Below, one piece after another: positions 36,501-48,500 of a stretch of DNA of 64,000 nucleotides. Within the stretch, counting starts at the first letter, position 1, and every line of letters begins with the position of its first letter. The stretch spans positions 23,500,126 through 23,564,125 of the forward strand of contig OX465589.1 of the NCBI GenBank assembly GCA_950022655.1, given 5' to 3'. The translations under genes were made by a program, and so were the position numbers. The stretch is from Alentia gelatinosa. Taxonomy: Eukaryota > Annelida > Polychaeta > Phyllodocida > Polynoidae. A model generated the notes under the pieces. That model saw nothing but the letters and a program-made list of their open reading frames with translations, did not search any database and was not told the DNA's origin.

Positions 36501-39500
36501 GTAATATATATTTTTTATATCAAAATACACATATTTGTGTGAGGATTGTATCAATCCGTGCTGCTAATAGCCTATATTGCAGATTCGTGCTCGATAATGC
36601 CTACAGGCATGGGTGAACTGCCGACAGGATTCATTGAGCCATGGGCGGGACTGCATACAAGTCTCATCCCTCCATAAGTAGGACTGCCTTCAGGCATTAT
36701 CTGACCATGGATATGACTACGTACATACAATAGAGGAAACCTATGAGAGTTTAGGGTCTGAGCTTTTATTATCCACCTAATACAAAGTGTCCATAGAAAA
36801 CACATAGGGAGTTTGCATGGACATACCCGGCGCATACAGATATGTTGTATGCTCCAGGTGGCGCATACGGAAAAATAGTGCGTATGGAAAGATAGTGCAT
36901 AACTAAAACGAACTGATATCGACATGCCACTTGTCCAGAAAAGGTGGATAATAAATACAATATGGACTGGTTTCAGATAAAAGCAGCCGTATGCTCCTCG
37001 GAGTTGACTCTGTGCAATATCCTCGCATACGCTTGGATATTACTACGCGTCAACTCCTCGGAGCATACGGCCGCTTGTATCTGAAACCAGTCAATATTGT
37101 GTATGTATCCCATCGAGTTTGAATCACGTAGTAATTCACAAGGCGAAGCCGCATGAATTATGCTGTGATTCAAACGAAATGGGATCGAGCTCTGACACTA
37201 AACTTGAATGGGTTTCTGAATTTATCTCACCCTTAACATTGACTTATGGGCTATCATTTGTAACATAATCCCCCATTGGATATTTTTCCTAAATATCTAA
37301 TGGGCGTTAGATACGAGCTTCCAATGTTAAGCCTATGGAGAAAAAAATACCAGGGGTGAGATAAACAATATTAACTGGTTTCAGATACAAGCGGCCGTAT
37401 GTTCCGAAGGGTTTTCTATGGACACTTTGTATTAGTTGGGTAATAAAAGTATCATCCATCCCTGGAAAGGATGGCCTGGCTCTGTCTGGGACTCTACCTA
37501 CACATCATATCATCCAGCCTTAGGCGCGACTGCCTACAGGAAGTATCTAGCTGTGGTTATGACTAAATATCCAGTATTGACTGGACTCCGATGAGTTCAT
37601 GCCTAGGAATAAGTACATGCATGGATATTGCATGGTGTCAACTCCTAGAACAATATACGGCCTCTTTTATCTGAAACCAGTCTTTATTGCCGATTTAAGT
37701 TAATTTTATTTATGCACTATTTTTTCATATACTATTATTCCGCATGTGCCGCTGAGCATACTTAGAAGGAAACCCACGAGATGGCAATAGCATAGTCCGT
37801 ACTATGCCCACCGAGTTTGACTGCAGAACAATTCACGAAGCGAAGCTGAGTGAATTGATACGAACTTGTGAGGCATAATGGCTTGAGGCAGCTGTCGGAC
37901 TAAGCGCGGCAACGCAGCAAGAGACATCTACCGGACGTTTTAAGAACTCTCACTGTCGTGACGTGTATATCACGTGACAGTCTTCTCAGGTTTTTTCAAA
38001 GACTCAACACGTTTCTTTACCTCCCACCCACCCCACATGTATTGGGTGTTACCTTTTAGGAATTTTACTGTTGACAAATTTCCGTATACCTTCGTATACC
38101 GTATACCACGTATACTACATATTTGTCTTTTTCACGTGAAAAATAAAAATTTTCGTCCACAGCTTGGCCTCGTATTAGTCATTACTCTGTGGTCAAACAA
38201 GGTAGAGTACAGACCAAGTTATTGTCATCGATTGGGTTTCTGATTTTATCTCACCCCGTACAATATTATTTATTGATAAAAATGAATCACCAAATTAGAC
38301 ATTGAGTTTTGGATACACGAACCTCACGGCCGTGGAGTACGAGTTCCTAATGTTAAGCCGGGGTGAGATAAAACATATCTGTCTTTGACCGGCATGTCCA
38401 TAAAGAGTTCCGATAGGTTTATTATGGACACTTTGTATGAGTTGGATAACAAGTATATTCCAGCTATAGACGGGAATATCCACACACTTTTCCCGGGTAT
38501 GGCTGGGTATGCCTGCAGTTATAATCTGTGAAGAAAGGGTTATTTGGTTGATTTTCTTTCTCTTTGCAGGTGTGGGATTTGGGGCTATCGTAGTGTCCGT
38601 GATGATCATCGTCTACTACCAGGTGATTGTAGCCTGGGCTTTCTACTTCTTCTTCGCCTCGATGAACAGTGAACTGCCGTGGACGCGATGTGGTCAGGAG
38701 TGGAACACACAATACTGCGTCGAAAACTGTAAGTCACCTAGTAACTCAGTAGACACTTCACTAGGAGCAAATAAGATGTCCATCATGGATGAATGAGCGT
38801 GGAATTATAAATGAATATCAATTAAAAGGTTTGGGTTACATTCAGTCTATGGATAGTTTTCTGTAACCCACTTGCACCCAGTCAACTTGCTATTTCCGCA
38901 ACAGCCTGAGTCTAAGATCCAAACACATCAAGCACCAGTGGGTCTTTTGGTCTTGAGTGATTGGTCATGGTCAGCTGGGCACACCTCTAAGACCCTGAGA
39001 CACTGGCTGCCTGCTCTGTTCTCACTATCACAGTGAACAGCATGCAGATGGTAAAGGGATAGTTTTCTGGAAGCACACTAAAAGTTCAATTTGACCACTC
39101 TAACCTCTAGATGATGTATTTAGCCCGTGCAAGCACGCTCTAATAAACACTCTCGAGACACGAGATATACACTGACTAGTCACTCAGAAGACACTAACTA
39201 GACTCTGAACATGCACTGATTAGTCGCTGAGTAGACACTGGTTAGACACTGATTAGGCAATCAGCAAAACCTTATAAATTCTCTTTTGATATTAGGAAGC
39301 CACCCATACTCTTTTCTTTTGGAAATGACGCATGAATGCATTATGCGATCTTGGTTGAGAATACCTCAAAGCTATTTCGGTCAACAGGCACAGTGCCTTT
39401 AGAAGCGCAACTACATTATATAACTCGAATTCAAACCATTACATAATATACTTATATGTGTGCGATGTATTTTTCATTTGTTTCCATTTCTCATACCTTC

Positions 39501-42500
39501 AGATAATTCAACCATGGTTCTGCCATTCAACAAGACACTGATGAAATCACCAAGTGAAGAATATTTCTAGTAAGTACTTACCCCTATTTCTGATATTGAC
39601 AAACCGTTGGCAAACCCCTATTTGTAGGTACCTATTGCCAAACGCTCTTCCACATACCGCTGCTAGGGGTGTAGTAACTTTATGTTTCATACCTAGGGTG
39701 GTTGTTTTGCTATCAAGGGTGCTTATTTCATTAACCAAGGTGGTTGCTTTGTAATATCAAGAGACGTTACGAGTTTGAGTCTCAGTTTATTTATGACACA
39801 CATTTTGTTGGCTCCATAATTTCACGAGTCGAAGACGAGTGACATTACGGAGCCAACAAAATGAGTGGCATAAATAAACTCAATCTAAAACCAGTGGCGT
39901 CTAGATTTTATCCTACCCCGTTTCCATATTTTTTCAGTATCAGAAAGTAGTTTCATAAACAACACTTTATGTCACTACCCGTGACATAAACAAATCCCAT
40001 GTTAAGCCTATGGCGTTTTTTATTAGTGGTAGGATAAAGGAGGGTGTCACGTAATCAAAGCTAGACCAATTAGATTATAGCTTAGATCATGACAAGTGAG
40101 GAATAAAAGTTGGAATTCAGCGCTTGATTAAGGTAGACATGGCTTCCCTCTTATCCTAGGTAAATGAATCGCCATTTCTATCAATGTATGCAGGGTTCCA
40201 TTTGAAATATAGGTAACTAAAACAAGCATGCACGCGATGAGGAAAGTCCTTATGAGTAAGTGCAAAAAAAAAGAACTTCATGACATATTCTAAACCAAAG
40301 AAGGATATGAATGTCAACGCTAACGGCAGCGAACTGCACTTTTCTCATGAGTTTGTGAACTGCTCTTGGTCAGGTTCTGAACACCGACTGGCGTCGAATG
40401 CCAAGAGTCTTCTTCTTATACCTACTGTAAATAACGTTAAGAGATCACGCAGGTCAAATTTATAAAAGAGTTTTCGTTTTACAACCTCATCCAGAAATCT
40501 TGAGAGAACAGTGGCAAGGCTCTGTCAGATTATTTTATTACCACAAGAGAACTGTCTGACGCCACGAATGTTCAGACACGATAGATATGAAAGAAACTGC
40601 GCAGTTGATGGGAATTACACAACTATGCAGCTAAACTATGACGCATAACTATGAAGCTATATCAGCCTACTTCATTCACACTCCAATCTTTATCTAAATA
40701 TCATCGCCACCACTATTGCCTAGCGAAGTGTTTCGCCGTAACACTGCACGAAAACCATTTTACATATATATAGGCCATCGCGATAACGCACGTATCGGCT
40801 GTATCGTGGCTTGTTTATATTTGTATACACCTCTTATACGCGTCTACATTTCGGGCGTCTTTGAGACAGTTTCCGTATATAGACGCGCGCAACTTGGCTG
40901 TCTTTCACGGCTGGCGTATTTAAGATAAAATATACTCTGCGCAATATATATACGCCAGGCGTATATATGATACCCAAAAAAATATTGCGACCCGCGGCCC
41001 GCCCGGTCCTGTCATTGTTGGTAGAGGATACACCAACACTGACCCGCCACCCGCGACCTCCCAACCCCACCCCCTGCCGCACCCCCACCACCCCAGGCCC
41101 AGCCAGCCTCAGTGAGAAGCCCGCCGCTGCCCGCTGCCCGCCGCCCACCGCCCGCCGCCAGCCACGTTTGTACAGGTTGACTCAGTGGGAAACCCTCCCC
41201 CACCCCCCACCCCCCAGCGCTGCCCGCCGCTGCCTGCCGCGAGGGGTTATGGTGTCGGGGGGGGGGGGGGGGGGGGTGGTAGACATGTGCGGCTAGGTTT
41301 TTATAAAATAAATTGGTAATATAAGATTGCAATTTTCATATAATACAGACTTGGATGGTTAATGGCAAATGAAATATGCCACCAGTAGTATCCCCAAGTG
41401 GCAGAGAATGGAACTTTTTGAGATTGGTGTATATACAACGGAATCAGGCATATACATGTCGTATATAAGACCGCACCATGGACATGTATATACCCCACTA
41501 GATAAGGCGTCTACGAGACGGATAACTTGGTCTAACTTCTAGACGCAAAATCGGTTGCCCATGGCCTTTGGTCAGGGGTGGTCATTGCCCCCCCTGGTGA
41601 AACCACTCTGCACTCGCGCACCCCTGCGCCACCTCTCCCCTCTCGGCCACACTAAACATCAAAGTGCGCGAGTGCGACACTGTCCTCTGTCTCATTCGCT
41701 TCACTGGTCTCCTTCGCTCAACACCTATTTTTTCTATCGCTCCTTGGCTTATCGCCCTCCGTACCTTCGGTCTCCGTATTCCCCTGAATATCGGCAGACG
41801 AGGACAGGGATACCAAGCGATTCAGTGATTTAAGGAATTATAGTATAGTTATGTTGACCAGAAGCGCTGTGGCGGCATCCGCACCCGCGGAGGCCGAGAC
41901 GGACTCGGAAATAACGATAAGACAGCCGGCGGCCGAGAGCGACCACGTGGACTCGGTATCTCAACAGGGAACGAGCGCGAGCCCACGGACTCGGACTTCG
42001 CGCATCACAGCCCTGGAGGCCAACCTCGGAGGGGTCAGGACGGACGTCAACGAGGTAAAGACGGACGTCGGTGAAGTAAGGACGGATATGACTAAAATAT
42101 CGCGCCAGATGGACGGCATGATGGACGCGATCATGCAGATCTCCAGACCGACCTCGCGCCGGGCCGGCTCACGGGCTTCCTCAGCGGCCGAACGGACAAG
42201 AGACTGGGCCCAGGATCAAAACGAGCGCCTCCTCCCCGCGCCCAGGGCACTCCGAGAGGCATACACGACCGAGGAACACCTCCAGCGTGAATTCGGCCGT
42301 GAGGCCATGCGACACGACCGCACAACGGGTAAGAGCCTACTTTCTGATTTAAATGCCCGGAGGCCGACGGCGAAGCCGTACATGTTTATGGACAGAGATG
42401 GGGTGTACACGCTGCACTAGAAACTGGACCTACGGTCGAGCCTCGGGCCTCTGGAGTACATTTCATGTTTTGTGGCCTTATTGAATGACGATCGCGCCTT

Positions 42501-45500
42501 GCACCCCGAGGACAAGGAGCATATGTTCAAACATCTATACCAGGTGACGGTTGATGCGCAGGCACGGCCGTGGGCCGGCGTCAGACGCTGGTCAAACTAC
42601 GTTTTCGACCAGGTCGAGTCGGGCAGGATGCGGTGGTCGGATCACGGCCGGATACAGGAAGAACGTGTCCGGCTCGCGATGACCAGTGCCCACACGTCTA
42701 ACAACAGTCAAAACACGGAGACCGGACGTGCCCGGGGGAGCGAGGCCCCGTGCCGGGACTTCAATGGAGAGAGGGGGTGCCGCCACCGCAGCGACCACAC
42801 TGAAGGGGGCATCCGGTGGTTGCACGTGTGCACGTTTTGCGACTCTGTGGGCAGGAAGTGCGGTCACTCGGTGCACGCCTGCAACCGTAAGCTGACTTAC
42901 GGACACGGGTACGACAACACGGCGGCTCCCCCTGTACCCACACCGCGGCGGGTACCCCAGGCGGGGTATCAACTGCAGGCTACTACCAGGCCGGCGGCAG
43001 CGCAGAGTGTGGTACACCAACCCCAGCCGAGTTCAAAAAACGGGCCGGCCGCGCCCCGCCAGTAGACGAGGCGCGCAACAAAGATGAAAGGGGTGCCGGC
43101 AGGACGGAGTGTTGTGTTACGAATCCGGCTCCCCCACGTGACGTCATCGATCACGTGACCCCCTCGGCACGTGGCCGAGGGGCAGAGATAAACAACAACA
43201 TTGACGGGGGGAATACACTCCCGGAGGAGATACCCCCCTTTCCAGCGGCGGCGGCCGCCCCCGGCACTGTGGGGGATGATGGTCTCAGTCGCTTGCCGGG
43301 TGTTAGTGTTAGTGCGCCGGGCCGAGATCAGGAATCTAACACTCCCGACTTTAAAGCACTTCGGGATGTCTGCGAAACGGGAGTCCACCGGGAGGGCGTG
43401 AGGACGGACCCGTTAGCCTTCAAACAACATCGCCGGGAGACATGGCCGGAGTTCACGGCCGTGGGGCCCGCCAGGCACGCGGAGATATACCGGACCGTGC
43501 GTGACACGGGAATCCCCAACGCACTCGGCGCCAGGGTCGAGGTGCCTTCGGATCTTAACCTACCTGCGTGGGACCATTACCTAGGGCACGTGGAGGAGGC
43601 GCAGGAGCTCCTAGGCTTCCTGCGATACGGTTTCCCCCTGGGATACCTGGGACCGGAGAGTGATACCAGGGGGGTGGCCAACCACCCCAGCGCAACCTCT
43701 CACCCCGTGCAGGTAGAGAAGTTTCTCGGAAAGGAGGCGGGCTTTACCAATATGATGGGCCCGTTCGCCGAACCGCCTTTTAGCCCGTGGTGTCACGTGT
43801 CGCCACTCATGACACGGGAGAAGCGCGGGACGGACGACCGGCGCATCATTACCGATATGACTTTCCCGAGGGAGTGCAGCGTGAACTCGTTCATCATTAA
43901 GAACTCGGTCTACGGACTGGAGCGAGAACACGGCCTCCCTACGGTGGACGAGTTTGTGGCCAAACTCGTCAAGGCAGGCACGTCGGCCTACATGTCGTCC
44001 ATCGACGTGTCGCGTGCCTACAAGAACTTTAGGTGCAATCCCCTCGATTGGCCTCTGTTATGTTTCACGTGGGAGGGCGGGCACTACTGCGATACGGCCA
44101 TGCCGTTCGGCGCCCGTGCCTCCTCCTACCACATGCAGTGTGTGGCGGAGGCCATCGTGGGGATACTATCATCAAAGGGAGTCACGGCCGCGATGTACCT
44201 CGACGACCTCATGATCCTCTCCGAGGACCGAGGTAAGGCGGCCGAGGACTTCAGGATCGCGCGAGACCTTTTCTCGGAATTGGGCCTACCCGAGGCACGC
44301 AACAAAGCGCAGGAGCCGAGCCAGACCGTGACGTGGTTGGGGATAGAGATCGACGCCCGTGCCATGACTCTATCGATCCCCACGGCCAAGCTGGAGGACA
44401 TCCGTGGTCACGTGTCGGCCGTAGCCAAGCACCGGACGTTGACGAAACGACAGCTTCAGTCGGTGCTCGGCCGGATATTACACGTGGCGAGGTGTATACG
44501 TCCGGCGCGGGCATTCGTCTCAAAGCTACTCGAGGCCCTCCGGGGGATGAGAGGCTTCTACATGAACATCAATTCCGAGATGCGCCAGGACCTCGACTGG
44601 TTCGTTAAGTTTGCCCGGGGCTGGAACGGCCGCGCCCTCATCCCTCGAGGTCCCCCGACGCGGAGGATCACGGTGGATGCGTGCCTGTCGGGCGTCGGAG
44701 GAACCGACGGCCGCTTCTCGTACTCCGGCCAGGTGTGCCCCGTCTTCGATCCCGTGGAGTGCATCTCAGAGCTCGAGGCTCTGAATACCATCTACGCACT
44801 CCACACATTTATCACAGACAGGGATCGGGGATCACGGATTGAGGTGTTCTGTGATAACCTCGGAACTGTACAGACCCTCAATAGCGGGCGTGCCCGTAAC
44901 CCTGTCCTGGCGGAGTGTGCCCGCCAGGCATGGATGGTGCAGGCACGTCTGCAGGTGGAACTGGTCTTCAGCCATATCCCCGGGGTGCAAAACGTCATCG
45001 CAGATGCCCTGAGCAGAGCCCATCTGTCGAGGACGGAATACGATAAGGCCACTTCCCTCATTCACATTCATGAGTTGTACCCTATCGTACCGTGTACCCA
45101 TGCCTCTTTTGTACCCGTACTCCGTCTCTTCTGCAGATCGGGCGCTTCTCTTACTCCAGGCGAAGGCATCTGCGAGGCAGTCAGAGGCGCGTGCCCCAGG
45201 TACGCTCGCAAACCAGCGATCCGCAGTCACCACCTACCTGGCGTTCTGCAACCGGATGAGAGCGGACCCCCGGGCACCGACCGTGAGCCTGATCACGTCG
45301 TACCTGGAATACGTGGCCGACCACGCCCCCTCGCCGGCCACGGTCGCCAACCAGTTATCGCACGTCCGGGCACACCTCCGACTGACGGGGGGGGACGTGC
45401 GGCCAACAGAGGATCACCGGGTGAAGCGTGCCCTCGAGGGCATGAGGAGAAACAAGCTGTACGTGCCAAACGTGAAGGCCCCCATACCAATGGATGTGTT

Positions 45501-48500
45501 CAGGGCGGTCCTCGATGCCCTGACGGGATCGCCCCTCCATACGGCAATGAGGGCGGGCATGCTGCTCATTTTCTACGCGGCCCTACGGCAGGGGGAGGTG
45601 GCGCCGCAGTCGGCTCGGGCATTCGACCCGGCTCGGAACCTCACTCGCGGGGACGTGGTCCTCGGCCGCCGGCACCTCACTATCACCATCAAGGCGGCCA
45701 AAAATCTTCAATACATAGGGCAACAGAAAGTGATGCGCCTCGAGGCCGCGGACGATATCCGGGTGTGCCCGGTAGACGCGGTTCGAGGCCTACTACGGGC
45801 GGCCCCTACGGTTTCACTGCGGGACCCGTTTCTGACACTGCCCGATGGGACGACCATCACATCACGGGTTATGACCAACGAATGGGACCGCCTCCTACAG
45901 GCCACAGGCCAAACGGTGAAGACATACACCCTCCACAGCCTCAGGAAGGCCGCTGCCACTCAGGCCTTTGAGGCAGGAATACCTGAACTTAACATCCAGA
46001 GGTATGGAGGGTGGAGGTCCCAGGCTCATAGGGACTACATCAAAGTATCAGACCAAGAGACTGTCAACAAGTCTCTCATTGAGTCTCTCTCCTTCAAAAA
46101 GTGACTATAAAAACTTTCCCACCCTCCTCTTCCCTTAACTATTGGCTTCTTGGCTATTTCTATTATTTTATTATTACATGTTATGTTTAACTATGTAATA
46201 TCACATAATCTTCATTTATCTTATATCAAATATTATCACAATTGACAAACACATATCTATGTCAATTTCAATATTTGTCATATTGTCACAAATCTTATCA
46301 CAATTGACAAACACATATCTATGTCAATTTCTATATTTGTCTTATCATTGATACTCATGTATTTCTCTTATTCATATCAATAAGACTCATAAAATTAAAT
46401 AAAATTTTATAAGCCCACTACGGCCTTCACTCTGTTTCATTGGGGATCTGGGGTAATGGGTTGCCCATGGCCTTTGGTCAGGGGTGGTCATTGCCCCCCC
46501 TGGTGAAACCACTCTGCACTCGCGCACCCCTGCGCCACCTCTCCCCTCTCGGCCGCACTAAACATCAAAGTGCGCGAGTGCGACACTGTCCTCTGTCTCA
46601 TTCGCTTCACTGGTCTCCTTCGCTCAACACCTATTTTTTCTACCCACCCACCCACTCCTTTTCTCTCCTACTCCTTACACTCGTAGGGCTATTTCTATTA
46701 TTTTATTATTACATGTTATGTTTAACTATGTAATATCACATAATCTTCATTTATCTTATATCAAATATTATCACAATTGACAAACACATATCTATGTCAA
46801 TTTCAATATTTGTCATATTGTCACAAATCTTATCACAATTGACAAACACATATCTATGTCAATTTCTATATTTGTCTTATCATTGATACTCATGTATTTC
46901 TCTTATTCATATCAATAAGACTCATAAAATAAAATAAAATTTTATAAGCCCACTACGGCCTTCACTCTGTTTCATTGGGGATCTGGGGTAATGCTACTGT
47001 TAAACGCGTTTCGTATACATATGTAAAATAGTGGTTTTCGTGCAGTGTAAGTGTTTGGAACTGACATTGATGTATACAGGTATTGATAAAACTACATATG
47101 GCTAGTAGAAATACTGTGTTTCATACATACGAAAATTGTCTATAACAATGTTGATTATCTGATATTTACAGCAACAATGTGCTGGGTATTTCTAACGGTA
47201 TTCAACAATTCGGCGGACCACGTTGGCAGTTGGCAGTCCTCCTCCTCTTCTCGTGGTTCATTGTCTTTGTTGTCCTAATCAAAGGCATCAGCTCATTAGG
47301 AAAGGTGAGTTATATCTGGTTGTTGTTTTTTTTTGTTTTTTTTTTAAAAGGTTTTATTTCTCATGCTCAGATATATAATCTGTTCTTCCGTACAAGAAAT
47401 CGAAGGATTCAATTACATAACATATATACAATTATACATGTGGTTGTAATTGTAATACATTATTTGCAGATAAGAAAACCCTCATTATGGATACCCTAGT
47501 GAGTGAATATAAACGGTTAATAAGCAGGGGGATATATGGCAACCAATGGGTCGTGGAAATTGTGACATGTATAAAAATGTAAAGCAATTGCAACTGACAT
47601 GTAAGTAAGTCCCTTCCTAAGTCGTATGAATATTACTATACACCTATGGCCGAACATGTAATACTGCCCGCTGCTGGGAGTGTAGTATAACTATTGTTCG
47701 CGCCCGCTGTGGCAGCCGGCCGTAGTGAATAGCAGTGGCTTTTTGAGGTGCAGAAAAGTTAATAAAACATATTTTTCAACGAGTAGGAGGTGTATAGTAA
47801 TAAGAAAACGTAGTGACTGAGCCCGTACGGTGTCCGTTCTCGGTCATTTGATGAAAAAATGCGGCCCTCTAGCCTGCGGCATCGGGCCGTATTTTTTCAT
47901 CAAATGAGTTCGAACAGCCACCTGTACGGGCTCAGTAACCACGTTTTCTCATAGTATCAGAGTCAACTCATGCCTCAAGGTGGGTTCTCCAGGGAATCAT
48001 ATGAACTACCACTGATAAATAATCGCTACAAAGTGTAAAGAATCACATTCACCCTTATAGGGTAGTTCGAATCTACCTCATCTAATTCTAAGTAGCTTGG
48101 TTTAACCTTTTTAAGACGGGTCCCAGTGGCAAAGCTAACCCTGTAAGGGCGGGTGCTAGTGGCAGTGTATACCGCTAGGGAACGGCACATTCTTGTCAGT
48201 CAAAACACATAATTCGAGAGGCTCATGACGTGATATGATTAGCAATCACAAACATTTTATTCCCTTTGAATACAAATACTAATTATGAATATGAGGCAAT
48301 GACTACATTCTGTAAAATTCAATAAATACTGCTTCATCATTTACTTTTGAAAGAAACAATTTTATGAATATAGGAGAAATTATGCGTTAAAGCATCATGC
48401 GTCCTTAGTTGGGTGATGCCTCTAGGCTTCATCTGTCGCCCATAACGTATCATAGGTTAAAGACCCAGATATGCCTCCAGGCATCATGCATCTTCTTCTT

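Larger units (their letters stand above)
41553..46993 (+). mobile_element. YR retrotransposon copy 2 (Ngaro/PAT type), near complete
   Basis: The order is A1 (41553-41736), gag (41851-43065), pol with RT and RNase H (from 43041), tyrosine recombinase (45070-46104), B1 (46152-46458), A2 (46459-46686), B2 (46687-46993). A1 and the first 184 bp of A2 are almost identical, and B1 and B2 are each 307 bp, so terminal divergence is very low and the insertion is fairly recent. No methyltransferase or SGNH-hydrolase domain is seen. It is sense-oriented in intron 5 of SLC6 gene 2. The only obvious lesion is an in-frame TAG inside gag. Confidence 0.93.
40741..47048. mobile_element. Inverted-repeat element hosting the YR retrotransposon
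   Basis: The left sequence ACACTGCACGAAAACCATTT (40741) and the right sequence GTGGTTTTCGTGCAGTGT (ending 47048) are inverted, with TTTTACATATATATA/TATACATATGTAAAA continuing inwards. Without the YR element (41553-46993) the remaining element is about 870 bp. AAGTGTTT lies directly after the right end and near the left end (7 bp outside it), a possible 8-bp target duplication with an imperfect left end. The class is uncertain. Confidence 0.55.

Noticed and set aside
41012..41332. 106-codon minus-strand and 109-codon plus-strand frames
   Set aside because: They are low-complexity Pro or Gly translations of a CCGCC repeat and a G-run.
42131..43519. Several 60-142 codon minus-strand frames under gag and pol
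   Set aside because: These mirror the GC-rich coding strand of the YR element and have no motifs of their own.
45070..45971. 300 codons of open pol frame overlapping the recombinase, a possible overprinted protein
   Set aside because: The translation is Pro/Gly/Arg/His-rich with no motif, as expected for an off-frame reading of GC-rich DNA, and copy 1 stops soon after RNase H. The recombinase frame has the catalytic residues.
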